Of a stretch of 64,000 nt of DNA, positions 45,871-56,724 are shown piece by piece; position 1 is the stretch's first letter, and each line of letters opens with the position of its first letter. Position numbers and translations under genes: made by a program. The notes beneath the pieces were generated by a model. That model was given only the letters and a program-made list of their open reading frames with translations. It searched no databases and had not been told where the DNA came from. Source of the stretch: Rhyacophila brunnea (taxonomy: Eukaryota > Arthropoda > Insecta > Trichoptera > Rhyacophilidae); assembly GCA_022495005.1 (NCBI GenBank), contig JAGYXB010000062.1, forward strand, positions 372,001-436,000, written 5' to 3'.

Positions 45871-47050
45871 CTTAAAAGACGACATTTTTGTATAAAACTC
45901 ATACCTTTTACAAGTTATTATAAAAAAAAGAGTTACATAACAAAACCTAACGTTGCGTATAGTTTTGTTTTATTCCGTAGTAAAAGAACTCTTTTTCATA
46001 GCGCAGGCCTTTACAAATCTTAATTTACTGAAATTTTATTCATCACACAGCCATAATACGGCGGGTTTAATATCCCTAATCAAAACAAAATCGTTGGCAT
46101 AGAGAAATTTCAGGCTTTTCATAGACACTTCAAATTATTTCAGCGATTAGTAGCCGTTTCGAGCGGGGGTAACTAAATTAGTTTTGGATTGCGTTCGCCT
46201 AGGGTGCACCGAAGAAATTGTTTTCTATTTCCGCTATGCTATAGCTATACGATTCCTAAGATTTTTTTATTATGATAAACATTAAGCAAGGTAAGTATAG
46301 TCATTTTATTATTACGCCTTTGAAACGTGAGTTTTTCTATTTCTTTGAATGTTTTATTAAGTTAGTTGCTATCATAGATAGTATGTATATTAAATAATAT
46401 TAAACTATTAAATACATTAGTATCGATCTTGGGTGAATTTTATGAATATACCTACCAATATACAGGATCGAAAAGATACTTTTTTATAGAATTTTCACCA
46501 TATATGCCACTTAGATTTTAGTTACCTATTGCGATTTTTCCAATGTTTATACACTAACTCACTTTCACAATAACTTAATAACAATCAGTTCCATCCGATT
46601 TTAAACTACTCACATTTTAAGTCAAACATGTTCTAACACGATTACTGACGATATTCTGATTATTTTATTCAATCATTTTTACAAATAATCAATGAAGATA
46701 TACAACATTTTGATCTGGGGGCGCGCTCTACTACCAAACCGTTCCATTTCTATAAACATCCAGTCAGTACCTTTATATACATACACCAGTATCACACTCA
46801 ACTTGATTGACTGCAAGCTATCGACAACAATTGGGTATAAACGTGAGCTCTCAACCTATACCCCATCTCACCATACCATCGATATTATCTTACAACTTTA
46901 AATTGCTGCATTGCATACATAGAACAAAATAACGTGTAAATTAAGTCCAGTTACAGGATCATACTAATTGACTCATCGATTTAGGAGACAAACATTCAAT
47001 CCACCGTAAATAAAATAAATACAATATAATATGTAGGTATATTACATCAC
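45871..47050. other. Intergenic DNA
   Basis: Mixed composition with no gene. At 46085-46150 the minus strand reads SLKFLYANDFVLI, faintly like the YADD motif of LINE reverse transcriptases, too short to call. The frame at 46692-46901 is not recognised. Confidence 0.4.
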
Positions 47051-47052
47051 CA

Positions 47053-47265
47053 TGTTCGATGCTGATATGCCTCCACAGAGTGGAAGTTGTATTAACAGAA
47101 TTTTATTTTTACGAGGAATGGATCTTAACCACTTGCTCAACTTATTAGGTCTATACTCTTAATCCAAACACACATTGAAAAACAGCACGTAAATTTTCCA
47201 GACTCGGGATTTTAACCCGAAACTCTCAATATTATAGGACGACACGTTACCGCAATACTGATAGA
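47053..47265 (-). repeat. tRNA-derived SINE (family A), copy 4, degenerate
   Basis: The minus strand retains the body (AAGTTGAGCAAGTGGTTAAG, CGTAAAAATAAAATTCTG) and a decayed B box (GGGTTAAAATCC). It is more diverged than the intron 4 copies. Confidence 0.7.
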
Positions 47266-47439
47266 ATATGGTTATGCTGTACAATAATAGTATCTATACT
47301 CAAAAAATGTTTTCTCTTCGATCCGAATATAGAAAAATAATATAAATTTTAATACATAATATCGTATTTCAATTATGCTACATGACAATTAAAATCCTTG
47401 ACTTTCTTTAATCGGCCTTTATTTGAATTTTGCGTCACT

Positions 47440-48620
47440 CACAACTGTGACCTCTTGACAAAGCCTACTATTTCGTGGATTTATATCGAGAAAATATTTT
47501 AGTACTAGTATCTCTGGCACACGGTAGATATGGCCTGCCCAGTTCAGCTTCGGGAATTAGAAGTTAAAAAGATGTAAGTAGCATAAATTATTAAAACACT
47601 TATTATTGTGATACAATAAAATTCATCATTATACCTGAGTCTCCATTCCATGCCATCACTTACACAAAGTTTGTTGTTTTTAATTTTTTGTTAATTAATA
47701 ATATGTAATGACGAACTGATTTATAACGGTTTCAGTTCAGTTTTTGAATCATATGGAGAAAACACGTAATATTTCTTATAAAAAACGGATATGTTGAGAT
47801 AAAAAAATTATCTTGAATTTATTACTTTAATGTCAAAATGTTTATTTTAAAGATTGCAATGTAAACTTAAAAATGCATAATATTAAACATTCTACGTATA
47901 GGTATTACGTACATCTTTATACTAAATTATTCAGAATAAAATAAAATATTTTATGTGCAAATACGGAAAACTAATATTATATAGTTTGCGTTACTAAAAT
48001 ATTTTATTCCGGAAAATCTTAAATTCACACATAAATGTCATTTGCGGTGCATTACGCCAGACATGTTTTTCCTTTGGTTTAAGGTGGTTTTACTTCCACT
48101 AATTCAAATTCAAATTTAAAAAAAAAACATTAATCTTGTTTTGATATTTGAAGACTGTGAATCATTTTTGTTTTAAAATACAAATTTATTAAATTTAACT
48201 GTTTTAACATTTTAGTCGTTTTGGTAATATTATATATAATATCTTCCAGATTGGTGGCAGTTTTGTCATATCATTTTTTTCCACGACTATTCTTCTTTTG
48301 ATTTCAGCCGTGCACCTTTTTTTGTCAGAAATGCTTAACATAATGTATACAATTATATTCAGTGACCATCTCTTTATCATTCGGCAGCAGACTGTTTATG
48401 GTATAGATTATTAAATTTGTGACCATCAGTTTTATCTTGGATAATATTTTTATCGTTACACAAGATAGGGTTATTTTCGATGATAAATATAATATCGTCC
48501 GTGTATCTTAAATAGCAACGTTGTTTTTATAATTCTCCAGTGATATTCTCATAGTCTTTGCTATACACATTGAACAGATCTGGAGAAAGGAGACGTCTTT
48601 GGTAAAACCTCTTTCCACGA
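47440..48620 (-). pseudogene. RTE-type LINE relic with RT core and C-terminus
   Basis: On the minus strand, in order: LLSPDLFNVYSKDYENI, LRYTDDIIFIIENN (the YADD box with T for A), TAEIKRRIVVEKNDMTKL (about 48300), then after a decayed stretch WRLRYND and KLNWAGHIYRVPE (about 47530). This order (LSPDLFN, Y-DD, EIK.RI, EWRIRYN, WAGH) is that of RTE-class LINEs and matches the better copy at 60.8-61.6 kb. Many frameshifts and stops; the element is dead. Confidence 0.7.
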
Positions 48621-48695
48621 GGGATACAATATGCTAAAACTCTCATAAAAAAAGTATCATTATCACTGAATGAAAACGGAATTGGTGCCGATCAT

Positions 48696-49180
48696 TATTA
48701 TATTAAGGCTCATTTAGATGAGACACTGCGGATGATCATCCACAGGAAATTGCATTTAGGCATTCACTTTTTGTTCACACGTGTTACCGAAAGTGAAATA
48801 CTCAATTCATTCCAAAATAACGTCAAATGAAATTGTGGTGTAGGTTAGAATTTAAAAAAAAATGTGATTATTTGTTATATGAATGCAGAAATTTCATTGA
48901 TAGAAAGAGGGATAAGAAAAAAGAGGCGTTAGTGAATAAAACCAAGGATAATGCGACGTAATATCATGGGGAATGTAATGACAGTACTCAAGGGCGCAGT
49001 GCGCATGCGCAAAATCATCCGTAGTGATAAAAAATGATCAAATAGTAGAACCAGTTGATTTTCATTCACTTTTGATTCCGGATGATCACTTTTGATGATT
49101 CGTTGATGTCTGTGCGTTTAGACGGGTCACTGGGAATGATTCCTCCGCGATGATCATCAAAAATGAACCATGTTAACGGG
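48696..49180. repeat. Possible MITE with GATGATCATC repeats
   Basis: The left edge GGCTCATTTAGATGA resembles the reverse complement of the right edge, GGTTCATTTTTGATGA. GATGATCATC or a close variant occurs at both ends, and a longer segment (TTTAGA.G.G.CACTG..) recurs in direct orientation near 48713 and 49119. Terminal duplications could not be fixed. Confidence 0.35.
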
Positions 49181-50370
49181 AATTTGTAGGTGAATTAAGT
49201 AGGTACTGATAATTACTATAATGTTTTTTTCGATAGGTATAATTTCCTATGTAGTTTCTGTTGAATTGGTTTTATATTGACTAACATGAAATGAGTTAAT
49301 CAGAATCTTCAGTCAAATTGCTAGCATACATGACACCATTTTATGAAGATTGCTTAAAGAAAATGCTGGGTGAAGTAATATTTATTTAATATTACAACCG
49401 CATATAAGAAAATGAAACCTTTTGAATGTGTCCAAGAAAGTGTGCAGGAGATTTCACGACATCTCTTGCACGATAAAACAAGCTTGTCTCGTAAAAGAAA
49501 ATATTATCCCTGCAAAGGAATTTGCCCGACGTCGAATCCAGATACTCTCTTCCCTTTGCCAAGTATATAAAACTGTTTCGTATAATAATAAGCTAAGAAA
49601 AAACTTTTACCTACCCCATATTTATTTCCTCTAAGCTTATTTTACTGAATGAAAATATGAAATACGAAGTTTTTGAAACTGAAAAATAAATAACTGTAAA
49701 AACGTGTAGTAGAATATTATCCTTATTAAATAATATAGAAAGATATGTCTTCTATATTTGTGAAATGTACCCAATTAATAATACATCAAATTTATAACAA
49801 ATCACGTCCTTTTTATAAAAAAAAACTAAGATGCCAAAATAGTCATTCATTTTATGCATTCCAATTATCATATTGTCACCCGGAACTGAAATATTGTAGT
49901 AAGTGATATATTATATTATTAAAATTGAATCAAAATACATACGAAATTAGTATATATATAGTAAATCAAAAGTCCAGATTTACTTAAGCCGATTGCATAT
50001 CATTATGGTAATGGAACTTCGGAAAGGTGATTTTTTTCCCTGGCAATAAGACAGAAATAGGCACAGAAAAATAAATTCCAAACTTTATTTTTTAAAGGAG
50101 ACGTCGTTTTTTCTTTTGTATTAAACCAGTATATTTTTATGATTCATTACGATAAAAAATCAATCAAACAATCGGTCATTGATAATGACGTGACGGATGA
50201 AGTGATTTTAAATCAAAAACTTTGCTATCGTATCTATACATAAATGATTTAGTTTCACATGTTTGATACCTTGCTAACATGTCTGATACCTTAATATGAT
50301 ATGACTTAATGGTAGACATATTTTAATTCCATTGATATAGTTAATTTCCATTCATCATTTATGGCACTAC
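49181..50370. other. AT-rich intergenic DNA
   Basis: Nothing recognised; the 70-codon frame at 49422-49634 has no visible family. Confidence 0.5.
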
Positions 50371-50371
50371 A

Positions 50372-50560
50372 TACAACCCTTGGTGGGTCTTGGTTTCCTT
50401 TAAAAACTTCCTCCATCCTGGACGATCCAACGTCGACACTCTTCAGTTGCTTTGACTGAGCATTTTTAAAAATCTTCCGTGGCGCAGTTCAGCCATCTCA
50501 ATTTTGACCGTCCAGGTCTTTTGTTGACATGGGAGGTTGTACCTATACATGGCCCAGCAG
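50372..50560 (-). pseudogene. RTE-type LINE 3' end fragment
   Basis: The minus frames read RTVKIEMAELRHG-like sequence and then RVSTLDRPGWRKFLKETKTH followed by QGL, the terminal DR..WR..L.E.KTHQGL motif of RTE LINEs. Only the last ~60 codons survive, with a frame change and a stop. Confidence 0.65.
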
Positions 50561-51762
50561 TCAATTTCCATTACTATAAAAATACAAATATATTTTCCAT
50601 GTTCTTTGTATAGTTTAAAATTAAAAATTGTTTATTTCATAAATATACTACGTATTTTTTCCAAAGCTATGATAATTTATAATGCAGATTGATTCACAAT
50701 TTAAATCAAAAGCTCAAAAAACTATAACCTAGTCCTGATGTGATAAAAAAACTAATATTCACCATTCCATTTTAAAAGAATTATACTATATTTACCGCCT
50801 TCTATTATTCACCACTGATAACGTTTAGTTAATCAAAAACTACCTTAATCTTGAGATGTTTATAACTCAGTCAAACATCATAGCGTTTTTGTGTATACAA
50901 ATGTTTCAGAAAAAATGTTGTAATATGAATATAAAACAAGGTTGAAACTAGCATGTAATATAATATATCGTCATAATTATTATAAATACTATATATTTTT
51001 TATTCTTTATTATAATAATTACACTTACATAAACGTAATAACAGTGTATAATTTTACATCTTAATAAGCTCAGCTAAGACTTCACAGCTAAATAATAAAA
51101 AAAAAACTTTAAATACCTAGCACGGATTGGTAGTTATTCAATTTTACAACTAATTGAATTGAATGAGTAATATTAATGCACCAACTCAAATGTAAACAAA
51201 GAAATGGTGAATTAAAATATAAGTTTTTGTCTCTTACTTATTTATGAATATTCATACACTAGATTTTCGTTCATCATCAATAATTTATTTTAATATATAT
51301 TAATATTATTTTACAATAATTATTTCAGTTATTTATATTCTTTCATATTGTATTGATCACTGTACTAATACAGCACTATTTTCTTCACATAGCAGTTACT
51401 GCATCCACACAAGCTATAATCTTACCTGAACATCTTGGGTTTGTATTTTACGTTTTTAATTAAAACTTGACGTTTTCAAAGGACTATGCGCAATGCACTT
51501 GCAACGAAAAGAAGCGGTCTTCCGCTGACTTATGCCCAAGGCATATTTTAATTTTGAAAGGATAATATGTAGATTTTATTTACTGTATTATAATATTACT
51601 AATAATTTTATTTTATTATTATAGCTATACTACCTACTACTATTTACTAATACAAACAAGGATGAATTAAATTAATTATACATACATACACGTAGATCAC
51701 TGCTTCTATTTATAATTGAATAAAAGTAATAATTACTAGACTTTGTCTTAATTAACTGACGG
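50561..51762. other. AT-rich intergenic DNA
   Basis: Nothing recognised. Confidence 0.5.
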
Positions 51763-51765
51763 TTA

Positions 51766-52350
51766 AGGCTGGTTCAGATTTGTCGAGTAGTTTAGTCAAG
51801 TAGTGGCGAATGATTTAGTTACAACTAAATGACTGAGTAACTGAAAAGTGTCCGAACACAGTACGTTAGTGATTGATGTGTCAAAATGAACAGGGCACAG
51901 CATAACAAAGCAAAAATAAATTTTTAACTATTTTTTTATCCAACAAATAATTCTCAAGATTTAAGAATGTAACATTCTTTTATAGAATATTTGATGAATA
52001 AATAAAAAATAGTTAACGTTGTGCTCTGCTTTTTTCTATTGGTGTATTATGTATGTATGTTCAAAAAATAAATAAGTAAATAACATCATTTGTAATGGCA
52101 ATATTAGAAGAATCGGAGGAAGAAATTCTACGACAACTAATTAGCTTGACTAAAGATAACGTATTTAGACTTGTATCGCGGCGTGTTTGGTATTAAGTGA
52201 AATGTGGTGGGGGCCGCTACTCGTCCGAAAAATTAGAACAAAATGGATTGACTCGACTAAATGATTTTACTAAATTTCTCGAGTAAATTTGTCTATTAAT
52301 ACACGTTAAGTTACTAAATTACTCTTCACTCGACTATTCCGATCCGGCCA
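51766..52350. mobile_element. PIF/Harbinger-like MITE with TTA target duplication
   Basis: The left end is AGGCTGGTTCAGATTTGTCG. The right end in reverse complement is TGGCCGGATCGGAATAGTCG, both followed by AGT. TTA flanks both sides (51763-51765 and 52351-52353), the 3-bp duplication of Harbinger elements. A short frame (MAILEESEEEILRQLISL) inside is of uncertain meaning. A reversed piece of the SINE family B tail lies at about 51928-51990. Confidence 0.6.
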
Positions 52351-52829
52351 TTATTCAGATCATTTGAAAATTATGATGGCATCATAAGAATTACATCACA
52401 TGTAACACATAATGCAAGGAGTAAATTATTAGACAATACATAAACGTCAATAGTAAAAATAATCAGTCAGTACAAGAATGGTGTTGTTATTATCTCAGCA
52501 TCTTATTGAAGTTTTGGTAATTATGCTGTATTGATAAACTGTGTCGTATACTTTGCGTTTTGATGCCAATACAGGCTTCGTTATCAGATATCCCCTATTT
52601 CACTATATTGTTTCTAGAATGTCATACAATACTTCGCAAGTATGTCACGAGCTTAATTTAAATTAGGTATATGAGACTGGATCCACGAAATAGACACTCT
52701 GTTGGTCTTAAATATTCTTCGAGGCCTACAACAGTTAAATCGCCAAAAGCGTGGTAGTAGCCGTAAAGCTTTTCCTATATTATTGATTTTTGCTTCATTT
52801 ACGACTTTAGATTGTTGTTTTGCGGCTAT

Positions 52830-53030
52830 AAGATTCATATAGTGCATGAAAAGTTACAGCAGGACGGGCTATATACGCACCAAACTGAAATAGCTGGAAT
52901 GCGCCATAACGTATTGAAGAACGCTCGATGACACCAACTGTAAAGCATCGACGCTGGATCGTCCAGGTTGGAAAAAAGTTTCTTGAGGATGCCAAGACCA
53001 GCCATTCTTTAGTGTCATAAATGATGATTT
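52830..53030 (+). pseudogene. RTE-type LINE 3' end fragment
   Basis: The plus strand reads ASTLDRPGWKKFLEDAKTSH then SLVS and a stop near 53020, again the DRPGW.KFLE.AKTH terminus. It is in the opposite orientation to the 50.4-kb copy and clearly related to it. Upstream frames are broken. The minus-strand frames at 52653-52995 are shadows. Confidence 0.6.
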
Positions 53031-53700
53031 ATATTTGAATATTCCATAGAATAAATAAATGCTATTTTTTTAGATATCCTAGCGCCGTTTGTGAATCAAA
53101 GTTTTTATTGCTATAACATATATTTCAAATTGCCAAAGCTAGGTAATTAGAGTAAAGTTGACATAATTTTGAAACACTTAGAGAAGGCTTAACTTTTTAT
53201 TAGAAAATATTCATATATATTTTTTTAATGTGCTTTTCGACCTCACTCGGTATAAGATGTGTTTTTTTTTATAATTTGATTACAGTAAATGCAAATTGAA
53301 AATAATTACTTTAGTTATTTTTGTACGCCTACTTTAATGCTTTCATTAATAATTTTAATGTATAAACAGTAACAATGATGTTTTAAACAGCTATGTGTGT
53401 GTTTTTCAATAATTGTTTGTAACATTTTCGAATGCATTATAAATGATTTTATTTTTACCGAATGCATTCGTGCTTATGCAATGTACCTGTAATTATAGTA
53501 TTAAGGGGCACCAGTCGCCTTCAGGTGTTATTATTTTAATGAAGCACAGTTTTATTATTTTTTTTCAATTGTATAATAGCAAAGTTCTATGATGCATAAA
53601 ATATTACTGTAGTACATTTACAAAAGGTAATTTTCAATAACTACCATAGTTATAAGAAGGCTTGATAAATATTTATAAAAAAATACTTGTTAGCCATTTG
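53031..53700. other. AT-rich intergenic DNA
   Basis: Nothing recognised. Confidence 0.5.
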
Positions 53701-53725
53701 CTCAGATAATTAAATCTTTCGTCCT

Positions 53726-53842
53726 TCAGTGTGTGTTTACCTTTGGTGAGTGTATACGGCGCCTGAAGATGCCGAAAAGCGAAACCCGGGTTGCAAAAAA
53801 CGACTTAAATGGAATAGTACAAAGCTTGAATCCATTAATAAT
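53726..53842 (+). repeat. Penelope/retrozyme-like fragment with hammerhead ribozyme-like core
   Basis: The sequence contains CTGAAGA (53763-53769), a short linker with a GC/GC stem, GAAA (53781-53784), then CCCGGG and TT, then GC which can pair with the GC before CTGA. This is the order of a type I hammerhead (stem I, CUGANGA, stem II, GAAA, stem III, NUH) with a minimal, palindromic stem III. Dimeric hammerheads of this kind are known in Penelope-like elements and retrozymes. A decayed relative lies at 28690-28795, sharing GGTGAGTGTA at the left and AAATGGAATA at the right. Confidence 0.4.
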
Positions 53843-53881
53843 TAAATCTTTGCTCTGGATCGTAAGTATAAAAACATGTGA

Positions 53882-53946
53882 ATTAACCCGACGCGGGATT
53901 TGAACACGTGACCGAAAGCTTCAGTAGAGGATGTCATACTACGTGG
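53882..53946 (-). repeat. tRNA-like fragment (SINE head)
   Basis: The minus strand has TGTTCAAATCCCGCGTCGGG, a B-box-like T arm, after a weak A box. No intact cloverleaf. Confidence 0.35.
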
Positions 53947-53949
53947 ATT

Positions 53950-55848
53950 TAACAATATTACTAAGTATATAATATGCACATGATGATATTTTAGAAGGTG
54001 GCAGTATTGAAAAATAACAAATAAAGGAAAACAAAAATAACCTACCTATCTTGAAAATAATATTCAGTTGTACCAAGAAATATATTGATATTTACAATCT
54101 GAAGGGTTGAGCTTTGGGTCACCCCAGATCGAGCAAGGGGGATGCCTATGATCGGCGATGTTGCTTAAGGCTTAAGAATTCTAAGCGGTACAGACGTGGT
54201 CAATATATTATATTGTGTTCGAATTATTTTTAAAAGTAAATACGTATTTAGAATAATTTATATAATTATGTTACCTAGATTCAAAACTCACATTTTTCAA
54301 TCTTCTCATTTTTAGTTAATAATTTCATGTGATTCTTAATGCATCAATATATAATAATATAGCGGTATAAAACATCACTTTGAAGTATGTAATGTAAATC
54401 CCATTTCCAAAGATCACTCTTGGGTAAATTCTGCCAAGTTCCTAAATTTCTAACCAACCAGGAATCTCCATATTTTTTCACACTCTCGTAAAGAATTATA
54501 CATCTTAAGAAGGAGATATAATGAGATATATATTGTATCTACTTTAAAAAAATCAAATCGACAATGGAATTCATCAATATTGATGATATTTCATTACTAT
54601 TTTGTGAATACGACAAATAGTGCTGTAATGTTTTTTTACATCAAGTAAATTGAATTCAAAATTAAATTCGCGACTATAAATATTTATAATCCAGCATAAC
54701 TGTTTTTAAAATTCTGAAAGCAGGGTATTAATTGGGATCAATTTGTCTACTATTACTATTCCAATATGGAAATGATATGTTTTGTGTAAATTAATGGTTT
54801 TGGTGTTTGTACCAAAACATTAAAAAATTACCTTAATATGAAAATAAAAAATAAGTTTTTTTAATCTTGTTTAAAATAAAAAGCTTAAAACTTGTCATGA
54901 AAATAATTACAAAATTGAATACTGCTTCACGCATTAATAGGCATGTGACGATCTAAAACGTTCTCATAATAATTAATAGCCTGTCAACTAGAATATTTAA
55001 AAAAATGTATTTACTATAATTTCTCAGTCATATTTAGGTTTTACTTAATTTTGCAATTGTGTTTAAGTTACTTTGTCATATTGACCATAATAATATATTT
55101 TAAGTCGTTTATGTGGCCACTCACTCATTTATTTCAAAGTTAACCACATTTTGTTATTATTTTCTAAACACTTACATATGTTACGTCATTATCCATATTA
55201 CATTACATCCTGTAAATTTGTATTTCTATTCTTTTAGGTTTCGAGTTTTGTGCTGACTTACCTACATACTTTGTCGATTTCATGGAGACCAAATAGTCAC
55301 AAGTATGTCAGTTTTTTTAATAAGGTTTAGTCTTAGATTTAAGTCAACTTTGTCTTGAATCTAACTCAACTTTAAAGCATTACTAATAAATTCAACAAGA
55401 AGCTCACTTTTCGCATCATCATACAAGTCAAATTTAACAACGGCATTTTTTTAACCCAATGTTGACACGTCTTTCTCATTCACCTTCAAAATGTTAATGT
55501 AGATTTTTTTTAACTCCTATCATGTTAAATTCTGATCGAAAATAAAACGACGTAGAATAATATATCTGAATATTGGTAGTCCCCCATGTTGTTTTGAGAG
55601 TATAGAAACTTTTTTTGTTCCACAATCTGATTTTTCATAGTAAAATAAGTATTCACAAGTATTGTTAGATGCGGAATTTTAACTAAATTTAAGTAACTTT
55701 AAAAAATATTAACGACTTATAAGTACCTACCCTGTATCTAAAAATGACAATAACTACATATATAAACATTTTCCACCACTTCTCCGAATTATTAAATAAA
55801 ATCGAATATTTTTAAAAGTAATAAGTGAAAGTATCAAATATTTTTAAC
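53950..55848. other. AT-rich intergenic DNA
   Basis: Nothing recognised. Confidence 0.5.
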
Positions 55849-55849
55849 A

Positions 55850-56030
55850 TACATAATTTTGAAAACACTTCAGAGAGAATATAATATTATAACTAATAGA
55901 TAAAATCTTTTTGAAAAAAGTAAGACACCCCGCAGGAATTGAACCTGCATCTCTTGGATATCGCGCCCACGCACATTGACCACAATGCTAAAGGAGTCAT
56001 ACTTAATTACGACAAACTTTTAGTAATGGC
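55850..56030 (-). repeat. tRNA-derived SINE (family B), copy 2
   Basis: On the minus strand: A box TTTAGCATTGTGGTCAATG, B box GGTTCAATTCC, near-complementary acceptor ends (GACTCC/GGGGTGTC), then AAAAAGATTTTATCTATTAG. The head is the most tRNA-like of family B, but the continuing shared body marks it as a SINE rather than a tRNA gene. Confidence 0.72.
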
Positions 56031-56114
56031 TTTTAATACTCACTGAAGCGCTTACTAAATTGAGCTACATTGGCGATCGGATTTTGTGTATTAAATCAAA
56101 GTAGGAATTACTTG

Positions 56115-56290
56115 AAATGAGAGATGCAGGTTTGATTTCTGAGGCGTGTTTTACTTTTTCAGAAAGATTTTTTTTCTATTGGTTATGATATTTTTTCACA
56201 GAAGTGTTTTCAAAATTATGTATGTTCAATAATTAGAATGTTACATTCTTAAATCTTTTGAATTATTCGTTGGATAAAAAAATAGTAAAT
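56115..56290 (+). repeat. tRNA-derived SINE (family B), copy 3, head truncated
   Basis: Begins near GAGATGCAGGTTTGATTTC (remnant of the B box) and runs through TTTTTCTATTGGTTATGATA to the tail with GAATGTTACATTC and GAATTATTCGTTGGATAAAA. It faces copy 2 less than 100 bases away. Confidence 0.7.
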
Positions 56291-56334
56291 TATAAAATAT
56301 TTGTTTAGAAAGGCTTTGAATATCTCTGCTTACA

Positions 56335-56535
56335 GCTAAGCGTTTCGATCGTCGATCGCGTGCAGAGGCATCGCAATGCCGGGCCGGGCGTCGCGGCGCT
56401 CGCTGTGGAGGTGGGAGTAATTTCGTAGTACGATGATTGCACTTTAATGATAGGTGCTACAGACGCCGCCAGTGTAATTTTGTGACGCCAGGTAGCGGCA
56501 AACTTAGAGGTCAGAGGTCTGAAATCTCTTTGGTG
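56335..56535 (+). promoter_or_regulatory. CpG-rich block ending at a splice-donor-like GTGAGT
   Basis: The most GC- and CpG-rich stretch in the window (for example GGGCCGGGCGTCGCGGCGCT). It ends at TTTG|GTGAGT near 56533. No long frame is present. A promoter with a non-coding first exon on the plus strand is possible; the body of such a gene was not found within the window. A foreign insertion or transposon end cannot be excluded. Confidence 0.3.
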
Positions 56536-56724
56536 AGTTTAATAGTTCGTGTAATGGAGGAAATAAAGCAACACATCAATATATTATTTAATAACAAATA
56601 ACACAATATAATATAAAAGATACTTAATAACAATAATTAGGGCCAATCTTATTTGTTTATTTAAGCAATATCAACTAGTTAAAAATTACATTCTTACAGT
56701 TATAAGACACGAAAACTAATTATA

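Noticed and set aside
46085..46150. YANDFVLI on the minus strand as a LINE reverse transcriptase
   Set aside because: Only one short motif; no neighbouring RT motifs could be found.
52653..52995. Two overlapping minus-strand frames
   Set aside because: The plus strand reads as an RTE LINE terminus over part of the same bases and the minus frames show no family.
55920..56000. Possible functional tRNA gene on the minus strand
   Set aside because: Same reason: the flanking sequence is shared with the 42.1-kb copy and the stem pairing is incomplete.
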